Shown: piece by piece, positions 7,935 to 16,212 of the stretch | How positions within the stretch are numbered: position 1 is the first letter of the stretch | Layout of the letters: every line of letters starts with the position of its first letter | Origin: Candidatus Rifleibacterium amylolyticum | Lineage (GTDB): Bacteria > Muiribacteriota > Ozemobacteria > Ozemobacterales > Ozemobacteraceae | Direction: 5' to 3' | DNA length: 64,000 nt | Assembly: GCA_009917695.1 (NCBI GenBank) | Contig: JAACJG010000004.1 | Location: forward strand, 399,321-463,320 | Program-made: the position numbers and the translations under genes | The notes under the pieces: model-generated | What the model saw: only the letters and a program-made list of their open reading frames with translations | The model's database searches: none | Told to the model about the DNA's origin: nothing

Positions 7935-9764
7935 TCACAGAGCGGTGCGGATTTTCTTTTCAAGCTGGTCGGGCGAAATATAGCCGACTACCCGCAGATT
8001 CTTGATTTCTTTACCGTCAGGCCCGATAAACAATAGAGTCGGCAGTCCGAAAATGCCATAGCGTTGCAGAATTGCATTAATCTTGTCGTCTGGTGCTGTT
8101 GCATCGATTTTGACTGTAATCACACGCTGAAGAAGTGGTTTTACCTGTGGGTGCGGAAAAACATTCATTTCGAGATCTTTGCAGACTGAGCACCAGTCGG
8201 CTCTGAAATCGACAAAGACGGGTTTTCCGGTTTTAGCGGACTCAGACAATGCTTTTTCCAGGTCGTGTTGCCAGAATATATCGGCCTGGTCAGCCTGTTT
8301 TTCGGCTTTGCTTCGCGGCAGACACAAACAGCCCCACTGTGACGCTGCACTTATGGCAAAGGCACAGGCAACTGCGATCGCGACTACTCCAAAGCTCTTC
8401 AACACTTTTGGCTGCATCCCGGCATTTTCTGGAATGCTGGTGAACAGTCCAAGAAAGGCGGCGAAAGTAGCGAGTAACGCGGCAGTTCCAAGTTCAGCCC
8501 AGGCAATGCCAACAACCGGTCGGGCAAAATAGAGAGCGGCCGCCAGCAGCAGGAAGCCGTAGAATTCCTTTACCCGGTTCATCCATTCGCCTGCTTTTGG
8601 TAAAGAATTCATCGAGCCTGAGAAGGCGCCTATCAGCAGAAGAGGTACACTCATGCCCCAGGCAAAAAGCAGCAGCATGAAAAAGCCCAGCATCTGGCTG
8701 CCAGTTGCGGCAATAAAGGCGAGAATGCCGGCGAGGGGTGCGGCTACGCATGGCGACGCCATGAGTCCAGATATCATGCCCATGACAAAAATGCCGAATG
8801 GCCCGGTCTTTTTTATCCCGCTCATTTTGTTACGCAAACCGGCCGGGGCCTGAATCATTATCAGATCGAACATCGAGAGAGCGAGCAGAAAGAAGATGAT
8901 TGCAATCAATCCTTGAAAAAGGTTTCCCTGAATGAAACTGCGAATTTGAGCGCCAAAGGTGGCGGCCGCCAGTCCAAGCAGGGCGTAGGTAAGCGAAAGA
9001 CCGGCAACATAAGTAACTGAAAGCATCAGCCCTTTTGAAAAACTTACATTTTCGTTACGGCTGCCGATAATCGACAGAGTTATCGGAATCATGGGGTAAA
9101 CACAGGGTGTCAGACTAACCAGCAGACCTCCCACAAAGGCGAGCAGCAATACCCAGTAAATGCCCTTGTTTGCGAGTGCCGCCGAAAAATCGACAGTGTC
9201 ATTTGACATTTCGAGCTGTACTGGTGCCTGCCCGGTTGTCGCAGCGGTCGGCTTCGAATCAACAGAGTCGTTCCCTGGCATCTCTATAGCAGAATCAGCA
9301 GCGGCAGCCGGTGCCGTTGCGATTACTTTTGCCGCTGTCGGCTGTAATGGCGGATTAAATGCGAGGTTGAACTTCTTGCTTGTCGGCATGAAGCAGGTCA
9401 AGTCAGTGCAGCCCTGGTAGCCGAGAGTAAGCTCGAAGCTGCTTACCGGTTCATCTGCGACCAGCTGTACCTTGATCTGGTGACTGCCAGAAGGGTAGAT
9501 CTCGACCATGTCGTCGCCGAATGGATCTTTCTTTTCTGTAACTGGCGGCCACTCTATCTTGAGCGAGCCTTGCGAACTTTTGAGACTGAGTTGATTGCGA
9601 TAAAGCATGTGCGCGTGTGAAACGCGCATATCGATCAGAATTATTCCCTGTTGCTGATCGCTGATTTTTGCAGAAAAACTGAAATTGGGATCAAAGTTCG
9701 CGAGTGCTGGTGAGCAGACAAAGAGTAAAAGTGCGTACAAAAACAATGTTTTGACAGATTTCAT
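7935..9764 (-). CDS. dsbD: Thiol:disulfide interchange protein DsbD
   Basis: This 609-residue protein brings reducing power from cytoplasmic thioredoxin to the periplasm. A signal peptide (FLYALLLFVCSPALA) is followed by the periplasmic alpha domain with YQGCTDLTC. A Pro/Ala linker leads to a membrane domain of about eight helices with the conserved cysteines in LTPCVYP and ASPCVAAP. The C-terminal thioredoxin-like domain carries WCSVCKD. I chose the ATG preceded by AGGAG rather than the GTG at 9788, which would add eight residues before the signal peptide. It is the last gene of the minus-strand run and sits just after nadK. Confidence 0.93.
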   Translation of the reverse strand: MKSVKTLFLYALLLFVCSPALANFDPNFSFSAKISDQQQGIILIDMRVSHAHMLYRNQLSLKSSQGSLKIEWPPVTEKKDPFGDDMVEIYPSGSHQIKVQLVADEPVSSFELTLGYQGCTDLTCFMPTSKKFNLAFNPPLQPTAAKVIATAPAAAADSAIEMPGNDSVDSKPTAATTGQAPVQLEMSNDTVDFSAALANKGIYWVLLLAFVGGLLVSLTPCVYPMIPITLSIIGSRNENVSFSKGLMLSVTYVAGLSLTYALLGLAAATFGAQIRSFIQGNLFQGLIAIIFFLLALSMFDLIMIQAPAGLRNKMSGIKKTGPFGIFVMGMISGLMASPCVAAPLAGILAFIAATGSQMLGFFMLLLFAWGMSVPLLLIGAFSGSMNSLPKAGEWMNRVKEFYGFLLLAAALYFARPVVGIAWAELGTAALLATFAAFLGLFTSIPENAGMQPKVLKSFGVVAIAVACAFAISAASQWGCLCLPRSKAEKQADQADIFWQHDLEKALSESAKTGKPVFVDFRADWCSVCKDLEMNVFPHPQVKPLLQRVITVKIDATAPDDKINAILQRYGIFGLPTLLFIGPDGKEIKNLRVVGYISPDQLEKKIRTAL

Positions 9765-9778
9765 GTTTTCTCCTGTGA

Positions 9779-10642
9779 TCAGCCCCACTTCATCTTTTTG
9801 CGCAGGACTTCAAAAAAGTTTCGTGATTTGAATACGACGACGCGGCCGAGTTCCTGGGCCCGCGTAATTTCGACCTCATCGCCGTCCTGCAGTTGAAAGC
9901 TTTCCTGACCATCGAGAACCAGATCTACATTCGAATGGCGACAGTCGAGAAGGGCCTTGAGGGTTTCCTGGTCCGAGGTGATAACTGGTCGGGCACTGAG
10001 TGTATGGCAATTGAGCGGGCATAGAATGATTACATTTACCCAGGGCGGCACAATCGGGCCACCGGCAGATAGCGAGTACGCGGTTGAACCCGTTGGGGTA
10101 GAGAAAATCAGACCATCTCCGTGATAGGTGTTAACTACGCAGCCTGAAATCGAAACTTTAATATTAATGACGCGCAGCATAGGTTCTTTTTGTATAACCA
10201 CATCGTTAAGAGCGATACCACAGAAAACCTTGCGATTCTCACGTTTGACGATGGCCTGCAGCATCATGCGATTCTCGATCTTGAAGTTTCCGTCGCGAAG
10301 TTTTTCAAGCGTATTAATCGCATTTTTAGGCTCTTCGAGAGTTAGAAAGCCCAGATGTCCCAAGTTTATACCGGCAATTGGCAGACCATCAACTGCAAAT
10401 GTGCGTGCAGTCTGTAATATCGAGCCGTCGCCGCCCAATACAACTATCATCTCAACTTCGGCCGCCATGTCTCGGACGTCGAGGCCAAGCTCAGGTCGTC
10501 CGATTTTTTTTGCCATGTTCTTGGTAAGCCGGGCAATTATGCCGTTTTCTTCAGACCACTTCAATAGAGTGATCAAAAGCGGTGGCAATGATTCGCGGGT
10601 TGGATGGCAGATGAACGCCAGTTTTCTGATTGGCTTTTTCAT
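9779..10642 (-). CDS. nadK: NAD kinase
   Basis: This 287-residue protein phosphorylates NAD to NADP using ATP or polyphosphate in the cytoplasm. The GGDGSILQTAR motif holds the catalytic Asp. LNDVVIQ is the family NE/D motif, and the hallmark GDGLIFSTPTGSTAYSLSAG block is intact. Length is typical. It starts two bases after the upstream TPR gene ends, so it is part of the minus-strand operon ending in dsbD. Pairing NADPH supply with DsbD is biochemically sensible, but I infer no direct link. Confidence 0.95.
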   Translation of the reverse strand: MKKPIRKLAFICHPTRESLPPLLITLLKWSEENGIIARLTKNMAKKIGRPELGLDVRDMAAEVEMIVVLGGDGSILQTARTFAVDGLPIAGINLGHLGFLTLEEPKNAINTLEKLRDGNFKIENRMMLQAIVKRENRKVFCGIALNDVVIQKEPMLRVINIKVSISGCVVNTYHGDGLIFSTPTGSTAYSLSAGGPIVPPWVNVIILCPLNCHTLSARPVITSDQETLKALLDCRHSNVDLVLDGQESFQLQDGDEVEITRAQELGRVVVFKSRNFFEVLRKKMKWG

Positions 10643-10644
10643 TC

Positions 10645-11841
10645 TCAGTTAGGCGGAAAAATCTGATAGTAGTTGCGGCCCGATCTGATCGATGTAGCGA
10701 CGCTTCTGGCGGCAAGCCCGTAGACAGTGCCGCGATGTTTTTCAGTAACGCTGTCGAGAATTTTAAGCGCGGCGTCTTTCTGCCCCTTTTTGAAATATAG
10801 ATTGGCGAGAAGCAGTTGTGCGTCAAGATTATCAGAGTCATATTTGAGGCAGTTGCGCAGAGCATTGATTGCTGGATCGGTTTCGCCAAGTCTGAACAGA
10901 GTGTCGGCGAGTTGAAAATGAGCTTCTGCCCAGCGGGGGTAAAGAATAACCACCTGCTCAAACGATTTCAGGGCATCGAGGTAGTTGCGGCTGAGTTTGG
11001 AACGCATGCCATTGTTGAACTCATTGAAAACATTTGAGACTTCAGCCCCAGCCTCGGCGCTTGTACCATGCGTGCTGCATGCAACGTCATCGGTTTTCCA
11101 ACTGTAGGACCCGCCGTTGGGGCAGACTGGAACAGCTGTGAGCAGTTTCTCAGAGACAAGCGTGGTTAGAGAAAATTCGTCTTTGCGTGCCGGATTTGCT
11201 TTGACGAAAGCTGTTTGGGCACGTTTTATCGACGACATGCTGTGGTAACAATCCTGTTTGTCTTTGATTTCAGCGAAATAGCTGGCTTCAAGAACCTTTT
11301 TTTCGGTAGGAGCAGGCTTGAGTGTAACAGGAGCCTGTGGTGCATTTTCTTTTGTCGGAGTGTTCTGGCGGGTCAGAACAGGCAATGCTCGACGTTCTGG
11401 CTGCAGAATACGTTCGACCGAGGCTAACGAGGTTCTGGCGTAGCGATCTTCGGGGTCGAGCTGCAATACTGTAATGAATAGTGAACGGGCTTCGGCCAAT
11501 CGTCCCTGGCGTGCCAAAAGAGCTGCTTTCAGGTTCATCAGACGGGTGTTGCGCGGGTTGATCTGCAGTCCGGTTTTTATCGCCTTTTCTGCGGCTTCGA
11601 TATTGTTCTTGCGGGCCTCTGAAAGTGCCATAAGATAATAAGTATCAGACTTGGGTGTTCTCTTTTGAATTTCAAGCAGATCTCTGACTGAGAATTCAGA
11701 GCCAGGGGTCTCGAATTCCTGCGCATTTACTGCCTGAAAAGTCATAATAAAAAGAACAGTTATGATAAGCAGAATCTTTTCTGCTCTTATGATTGAGATG
11801 TCAGCAGGACGCTGAACGCTTGCATTATTTTTAGTCATCAA
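10645..11841 (-). CDS. Membrane-anchored TPR protein with embedded pilin-like Cys motif
   Basis: This is a 398-residue protein. Residues 21-40 form a hydrophobic signal or anchor (KILLIITVLFIMTFQAVNA). TPRs lie at about 65-145. A Pro-rich linker precedes a compact module at 195-260 with Cys198, Cys240, Cys255 and His258 (DCYHSM, PVCPNGGSYSW, ACSTHG). More TPRs follow at about 270-380. The CPxGGxY...CSxHG pattern closely resembles the C-terminal part of ComGC-like type IV pilins. No prepilin leader is seen, so it is not itself a pilin. It overlaps the zinc-ribbon TPR gene by 4 bp. Confidence 0.8.
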   Translation of the reverse strand: MMTKNNASVQRPADISIIRAEKILLIITVLFIMTFQAVNAQEFETPGSEFSVRDLLEIQKRTPKSDTYYLMALSEARKNNIEAAEKAIKTGLQINPRNTRLMNLKAALLARQGRLAEARSLFITVLQLDPEDRYARTSLASVERILQPERRALPVLTRQNTPTKENAPQAPVTLKPAPTEKKVLEASYFAEIKDKQDCYHSMSSIKRAQTAFVKANPARKDEFSLTTLVSEKLLTAVPVCPNGGSYSWKTDDVACSTHGTSAEAGAEVSNVFNEFNNGMRSKLSRNYLDALKSFEQVVILYPRWAEAHFQLADTLFRLGETDPAINALRNCLKYDSDNLDAQLLLANLYFKKGQKDAALKILDSVTEKHRGTVYGLAARSVATSIRSGRNYYQIFPPN

Positions 11842-14162
11842 CTTGTCCTTGCCAGTCGGCGGCGCATAAGTTCTGCCCAGCTGATCATATCAGGTTCGGC
11901 ATTTGAAGAGGCAACAATCGTGAATTCTTTAAGCGCTCTCGGGGCGAGGCCTTTGGCAAAGTAGATTTTGCCGAGCAGAAAATGGACTCTTGGGTCTTCT
12001 GGAACCAGTTTCTGGGCAATAACCGCATGACGGAGAGCTTCGTTGAGAAAGCCAAGGTTCAGATTTGCCTGGACCATGAAAAGATGAGTATCGGCGTTTT
12101 CTGGTTGCAGCTTGATTATCTCGCGATAACAGCGCATGGCCATTTTGAGCTTGCCCCGCTTGCGCAGGAGTTCTGCATATGCCATCAAGCCGGGTACATA
12201 CTCGGGGTTAATGGCGAGCAGGCGTTGATACGCCATCATTGCCTCATCTGTTCGTTCCATGGTTTCAAAAGCCCGACCCATGGCCAGATAAGCTTCGAGG
12301 TCATCAGGAGTTTTTTCGAGCCCTTCGCGGCGAGCATCAATAATGCGTTGACAGTTGGTTTCTATTTTCTTCTGCACGGCCTTGAGATTACTCGCTATCT
12401 GAGAATCGGTATAGTCGAAGCTGGCTGCTTTTTTGAAGGCTTTCAGGGCTTCTTCATAAGCCTTCTGGTTAGACAGAAGTATGCCAATATTGTTCCAGAT
12501 ACCGGCCTGATCAGGAGCGCTGGTTGATGCTCTGATAAAGGCTGAAACTGCTTTGTCGGGGTGCTTGTCGGCCTGATACAGTTTGCCGAGCTCAAGCCAG
12601 GCTTCGTAACTGGCGGCTGGATTTTCTGTCAGCTTTTCAAGCAGTGCAATGGCTTCGACACTGCGATTCTGTTTGATCATCGCAATTGCCTTGAGAAAGG
12701 CTCCATCGCAGTTTTCTGGTTCGAGTCGGAGTACTTCGTTCATAAGTATTTCGATTTCGCTGTAATCTTCAAGTCGGCGTAGAACCTGCCCAAGCGAGAT
12801 CATCGTTTCAACACGAGGATGAAACTGGTGTGCCAGCGCTTCTTGAAAGAGTTCGGCCGCCCGCTCATACATTTCCTTTGAGGCGAGAACCTCTCCGAGT
12901 CGTTCGAGAACAAAGGGATCTTCGGGCTTAAGGCTGAGAGCTTGCGAATAAGCTGAAATCGCGAGGTCATATTGTTTGTTCTGCTGATAAAGCTGGCCAA
13001 GTTTGCTGTGGCCGTAAGAGTCGGTTGGATGCAGAATGGTTGCGCGTTTAATTTCCATGAGAGCCAGAGAGGTTTCGCCCAGTTCTCGATAGATCATGCC
13101 CAGCTGGTAGTGGGCATAGGGATCATCTGGCGAAAGCTGAATGCATTTCTGCAAAAGGTTGCGTGCCTCGGTGACGTTATTGAGAGAGCGTTCGAGAATG
13201 CCGAGCTGGTAATAAGCCTTTGACATAAAACGGTTAAGTTCGAGCGCTTTTGCAAAAGAAGCTCTGGCGGCATCGTTGTTGCCGTGCCGGCGCTGAAGAA
13301 TACCGTGATAGAGGTATATTTCGGCTACTTCCGGTTCGAATCTGATGCATTGTTCAAGGCTTTCGAGAGCCAGCGTGATCTCGCCACGTTCTTCATGCAG
13401 CTGCGCCAGTCGCATAAGAATGGCATAGTTTTCCGGCGAGCGTTTTGCTTTTTCGCGGGTTGAGGCAATTTCTTTTTCGAGACCATCAGCAAGGAACTCG
13501 GCGAGAGTTTCGTATTTTCTTGAGCTTTCCTGGGGTTTGGCTGTTTCACTGTCTGTCGCTTCCAGTTCAGAGACTGTTTCAGGAACCGTCGGTGTCTCGG
13601 TGGGCTCTTCCTTAGCTGTTTGAGCGCTTCTCTCAAGCTCGCGCTCAAGCTCTTCGAATGATTCCCCAGCCTGTGTAAGCGATTTTGAATAGCTGCCTGG
13701 AAAGACTTCACTCGGTTTTTCGGGTGCTGGCGCTTCTATGTCGCTGTCTTCGATTACCCAGAAAGTAATCTCGACAAGCCCCCATAAGGCAATTATTCCG
13801 CTGATAAGCCCGATTGCCAGGAGTATGAATGGATGCCCGCTTAGAATCTGGCTGATATAAAGTAGTGCAAAGATAAAGCCGCCAAGAATTACTTTCAAAA
13901 AGGCTTCTTTGGGATAATATGATGTAAACGGATTTTTGACCGGCTTTTCATACATTTCTGCAACCGGGTCGCCAGTTTTTTTCTGATAAAGTCTGGGGTC
14001 GTTTTTTTCGTCGAGAATTCGACCACACTGATTGCAGACTGCTGCTGACACAGGATTCCTGCAGCTGCATTGCGGGCAGACTACCTGCAGCGTGCGGTTA
14101 CATGCTACACAACTCAGTGAATCTTCATTGTTAACGGCGCCACAACTTTGACAATTAACCAT
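11838..14162 (-). CDS. Double zinc-ribbon, membrane-anchored TPR protein
   Basis: This is a 774-residue protein. The N-terminus carries two zinc ribbons (CQSCG...CVAC and CPQC...CNQCG) within the first 48 residues. Two hydrophobic helices follow at about 88-135 (VILGGFIFALLYI and a second), then an acidic linker. A TPR superhelix runs from about 230 to 770 (repeats such as AHYQLGMIYRELGETSLA). The topology suggests a cytoplasmic or periplasmic TPR scaffold tethered to the membrane. Its partner is likely the TPR protein encoded next, which overlaps it by 4 bp. No enzyme domain is seen. Confidence 0.85.
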   Translation of the reverse strand: MVNCQSCGAVNNEDSLSCVACNRTLQVVCPQCSCRNPVSAAVCNQCGRILDEKNDPRLYQKKTGDPVAEMYEKPVKNPFTSYYPKEAFLKVILGGFIFALLYISQILSGHPFILLAIGLISGIIALWGLVEITFWVIEDSDIEAPAPEKPSEVFPGSYSKSLTQAGESFEELERELERSAQTAKEEPTETPTVPETVSELEATDSETAKPQESSRKYETLAEFLADGLEKEIASTREKAKRSPENYAILMRLAQLHEERGEITLALESLEQCIRFEPEVAEIYLYHGILQRRHGNNDAARASFAKALELNRFMSKAYYQLGILERSLNNVTEARNLLQKCIQLSPDDPYAHYQLGMIYRELGETSLALMEIKRATILHPTDSYGHSKLGQLYQQNKQYDLAISAYSQALSLKPEDPFVLERLGEVLASKEMYERAAELFQEALAHQFHPRVETMISLGQVLRRLEDYSEIEILMNEVLRLEPENCDGAFLKAIAMIKQNRSVEAIALLEKLTENPAASYEAWLELGKLYQADKHPDKAVSAFIRASTSAPDQAGIWNNIGILLSNQKAYEEALKAFKKAASFDYTDSQIASNLKAVQKKIETNCQRIIDARREGLEKTPDDLEAYLAMGRAFETMERTDEAMMAYQRLLAINPEYVPGLMAYAELLRKRGKLKMAMRCYREIIKLQPENADTHLFMVQANLNLGFLNEALRHAVIAQKLVPEDPRVHFLLGKIYFAKGLAPRALKEFTIVASSNAEPDMISWAELMRRRLARTS

Positions 14163-14164
14163 TA

Positions 14165-14566
14165 TCAGTGTCTGCTCTCCTCAAAGTGATGATCAATAAT
14201 GCTCCAGTTGCTGCTTATGCAGTAATCGACCGGCTCTTTGTCGATCTCAAGAAACCTGCCGTTATGCAGCAGCACTTCGCCGATGTGGCGCACAGGCTGG
14301 TAAGCCTGAAAAGACTCGATGCAGTGATGGTCCCAGCTTATAACCAGAAGGCCGTCATCATGCCCTTCGAGCAGTGGAGAATTGTCGAGATTGCTTAAAA
14401 AATGCTCTTTAAGGCCGGGATCGACTTCTTTAACCTTTTCCCAGAAGGTGCTGGTGTTTACAACTCCCTGCGCTATAGCCCAGAGAACCGCAGAAATCGA
14501 AGACGATGGAATATGACCGGAGAAAGCCTGTTTGTTTTCAGACATTATCAGTCGGATAACGCTCAC
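14165..14566 (-). CDS. Hypothetical protein, 133 residues
   Basis: This is a small soluble protein of no family that I recognise. It contains DGLLVISWDHHCIESFQAY and a C-terminal SIIDHHFEESRH. The His-rich spots could bind metal, but this is speculative. The GTG at 14566 overlaps the stop of the upstream membrane-protein gene, which fits translational coupling. ATG 14545 is an alternative start but has no Shine-Dalgarno. It lies 2 bp before the zinc-ribbon TPR gene, so it is co-transcribed. Confidence 0.65.
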   Translation of the reverse strand: MSVIRLIMSENKQAFSGHIPSSSISAVLWAIAQGVVNTSTFWEKVKEVDPGLKEHFLSNLDNSPLLEGHDDGLLVISWDHHCIESFQAYQPVRHIGEVLLHNGRFLEIDKEPVDYCISSNWSIIDHHFEESRH

Positions 14567-14985
14567 TGCTCACGCTCCGGTGAGTTATCCTCTGCTTTTC
14601 CGGTCGAAGCTGATTCTTCGTTGAATTCGGGTTCTGTCTCATGGGCTTCGCGCCAGAAGAGTGCCAGCGGTTCACCCATTATCGCGCCAAGAAGTGCCAT
14701 TATGAAAACCACCAGATATGCGGTTTCAAAATCGATAAAGAAAAACACGAGTGGAGCGACAAGGATTCCGGTGAACATGCCCGCCATACAGCCTATAATC
14801 GTCGATTCATAAACAGAAATGAATGCTCCCAGTGCAGAGCCTAAAAACAGGCCCATTAGAGAATACTGTGGTGCAACATTTCCGGCCAGAACCGCGCCGA
14901 TCGAGCCAAAGGCTGTGACCAGCGTGCAGATCATGGCGTATACCATGACTCTGGTTGTCTGTCTGGGCGAGGCGAGCATGCTCAT
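14563..14985 (-). CDS. Small integral membrane protein, about four TM helices
   Basis: This is a 140-residue protein with four hydrophobic helices between residues 13 and 110. The helices are rich in Gly and Ala (GLFLGSALGAFISV, MAGMFTGILVAPLVFFF). A charged, probably cytoplasmic tail follows (residues 111-140, Glu/Asp-rich). I do not recognise a family. It is the second gene of the operon and overlaps the next gene by 4 bp, so it may work with the membrane-anchored TPR proteins downstream. Confidence 0.7.
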   Translation of the reverse strand: MSMLASPRQTTRVMVYAMICTLVTAFGSIGAVLAGNVAPQYSLMGLFLGSALGAFISVYESTIIGCMAGMFTGILVAPLVFFFIDFETAYLVVFIMALLGAIMGEPLALFWREAHETEPEFNEESASTGKAEDNSPEREQ

Positions 14986-14995
14986 GTGGTTAAAA

Positions 14996-15640
14996 TCAGG
15001 GTTTTAGAATGGTCTTTTCGTAATAATAGTTGTTTTTGGGGTTCTCTGCAACAAATGTTGTGAGTTCGGACAGATAATTATATCCATCGATTGTGGCTGC
15101 ATTCGTGCATATCTGCTTGACCTCAGCCAGATTGCCCTGAATTTCCTGGTAGCTGTTTCTTGTTTTCAGTTCTTTTGAGACTCTGACCACAACGCGAAGT
15201 TTATTATGCAGACTGCCTTCAGGCAAATCAAGTAAGTCGAGCTGGGTGACGCTGTAACCGTTGTTCTCGAGTGCGGTTTTTATGTTTGCATTCAGCTCTG
15301 CTTTTAGCTCGTCGCTAAGAGGTTCGGCCTGGGCTGCCTCTGGAGACATGTGTTCCCAGTATGTCAACACTTCATCGCGAATCGCTTCAGAACGATCCTG
15401 CATGTTAGCGGCCAGCGATCTGGTGCGGCCAAGTTCGTACAACTGTTCCTGTGTCTGCGTAGCTTCATCGATTTCTGAAGCGGGCTCTGCCTGTTTAACT
15501 GGTGTCATGCCGCTGATTGAAACTGCTTCGTCAATCATTTCCTGAGAATATCCAAGATACTCAAGATCGCCTTCTGTGGCGAAAGAAGTGCAGGATATCA
15601 AAAGTGCGGCTGCCAGTAAAATTGCGCTGACGATTCTCAT
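14996..15640 (-). CDS. Exported protein, possible lipoprotein
   Basis: This is a 214-residue protein. The N-terminus (MRIVSAILLAAALLISC) is a signal peptide with a plausible lipobox, Leu-Ile-Ser-Cys. Cleavage after SFA, to give a soluble protein, is also possible. The mature part is Glu/Ala-rich and helical up to about residue 125. It ends in a mixed alpha/beta region (KLRVVVRVSKELKTR). I do not recognise a family. It is the first gene after a promoter candidate with an operator-like inverted repeat and is preceded by GGAGGA. Confidence 0.7.
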   Translation of the reverse strand: MRIVSAILLAAALLISCTSFATEGDLEYLGYSQEMIDEAVSISGMTPVKQAEPASEIDEATQTQEQLYELGRTRSLAANMQDRSEAIRDEVLTYWEHMSPEAAQAEPLSDELKAELNANIKTALENNGYSVTQLDLLDLPEGSLHNKLRVVVRVSKELKTRNSYQEIQGNLAEVKQICTNAATIDGYNYLSELTTFVAENPKNNYYYEKTILKP

Positions 15641-15671
15641 AAGTGTCCTCCATTTAGGTAAAATCGTGAGA

Positions 15672-15693
15672 ATTATAACACAGAATTCCTGTG
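15672..15693 (-). promoter_or_regulatory. Extended -10 promoter with abutting inverted repeat
   Basis: On the minus strand, TGT followed by TATAAT (plus-strand 15672-15677) makes an extended -10 for the operon that starts at 15640. Directly upstream lies the inverted repeat CACAG-AATTC-CTGTG (15679-15693). It falls in the spacer, where a repressor could block RNA polymerase. No good -35 is seen. Confidence 0.45.
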
Positions 15694-15710
15694 GGGGAAG
15701 CAGCTATTAT

Positions 15711-16211
15711 TTAAAACTTGACGTCGGCAAAAGCCTCTCGCAGTCTTGACAACGTAACGTTTGGATCTTCAATTATGATTTTGGCGCCGGCGGTAATATC
15801 GACAAAACCAAGTTCGCGTGGATACCGCGGCACTATGTGCTGGTGAAGGTGTTCTATGCTGGCTCCCGAAGCTTCACCAATGTTATAGCCGATATTGTAG
15901 CCTTCGGGATTATAGACAGTCGAGAGTTTTTCGAGAGAATGGCAAAGTAAAATATGCATCTGTCGTGCTTCTTCATCCGTAAATTCTCTGGGGTCTCTAA
16001 TATGTCTGAGCGGAAAAAGCAGCAGATGGCCAGCGTTGTAAGGATACAGGTTGGCGCAGGCGGCTACGGTTGAGTTTTTCCAGACAGTAAGATTTGCCAC
16101 AGCCGGGTCGTCATTGATGATCGAGCAGATTATGCATTCTACCGCCGGCCGCTTGAGACCTGTTATATATGCGCGTTTGTTGGGTATGAACAGTTGTTGT
16201 CGAAAGGTCAT
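15711..16211 (-). CDS. HIT-family nucleotide-binding protein (histidine triad)
   Basis: This is a 166-residue HIT protein. The catalytic signature is HLHQHIVPRY, and an N-terminal CIIC pair probably helps bind zinc, as in many branch members. The GHLLLFPLRHI strand is the substrate-binding segment. Members hydrolyse or phosphorolyse dinucleoside polyphosphates or AMP-amino conjugates; which one applies here cannot be read from sequence. It starts one base after the DUF885 gene stops, so the two form an operon. Confidence 0.92.
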   Translation of the reverse strand: MTFRQQLFIPNKRAYITGLKRPAVECIICSIINDDPAVANLTVWKNSTVAACANLYPYNAGHLLLFPLRHIRDPREFTDEEARQMHILLCHSLEKLSTVYNPEGYNIGYNIGEASGASIEHLHQHIVPRYPRELGFVDITAGAKIIIEDPNVTLSRLREAFADVKF

Positions 16212-16212
16212 T

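Noticed and set aside
10645-11841. The CPNGG/CSTHG protein as a true type IV pilin
   Set aside because: There is no prepilin leader, and the motif is internal between TPR blocks.
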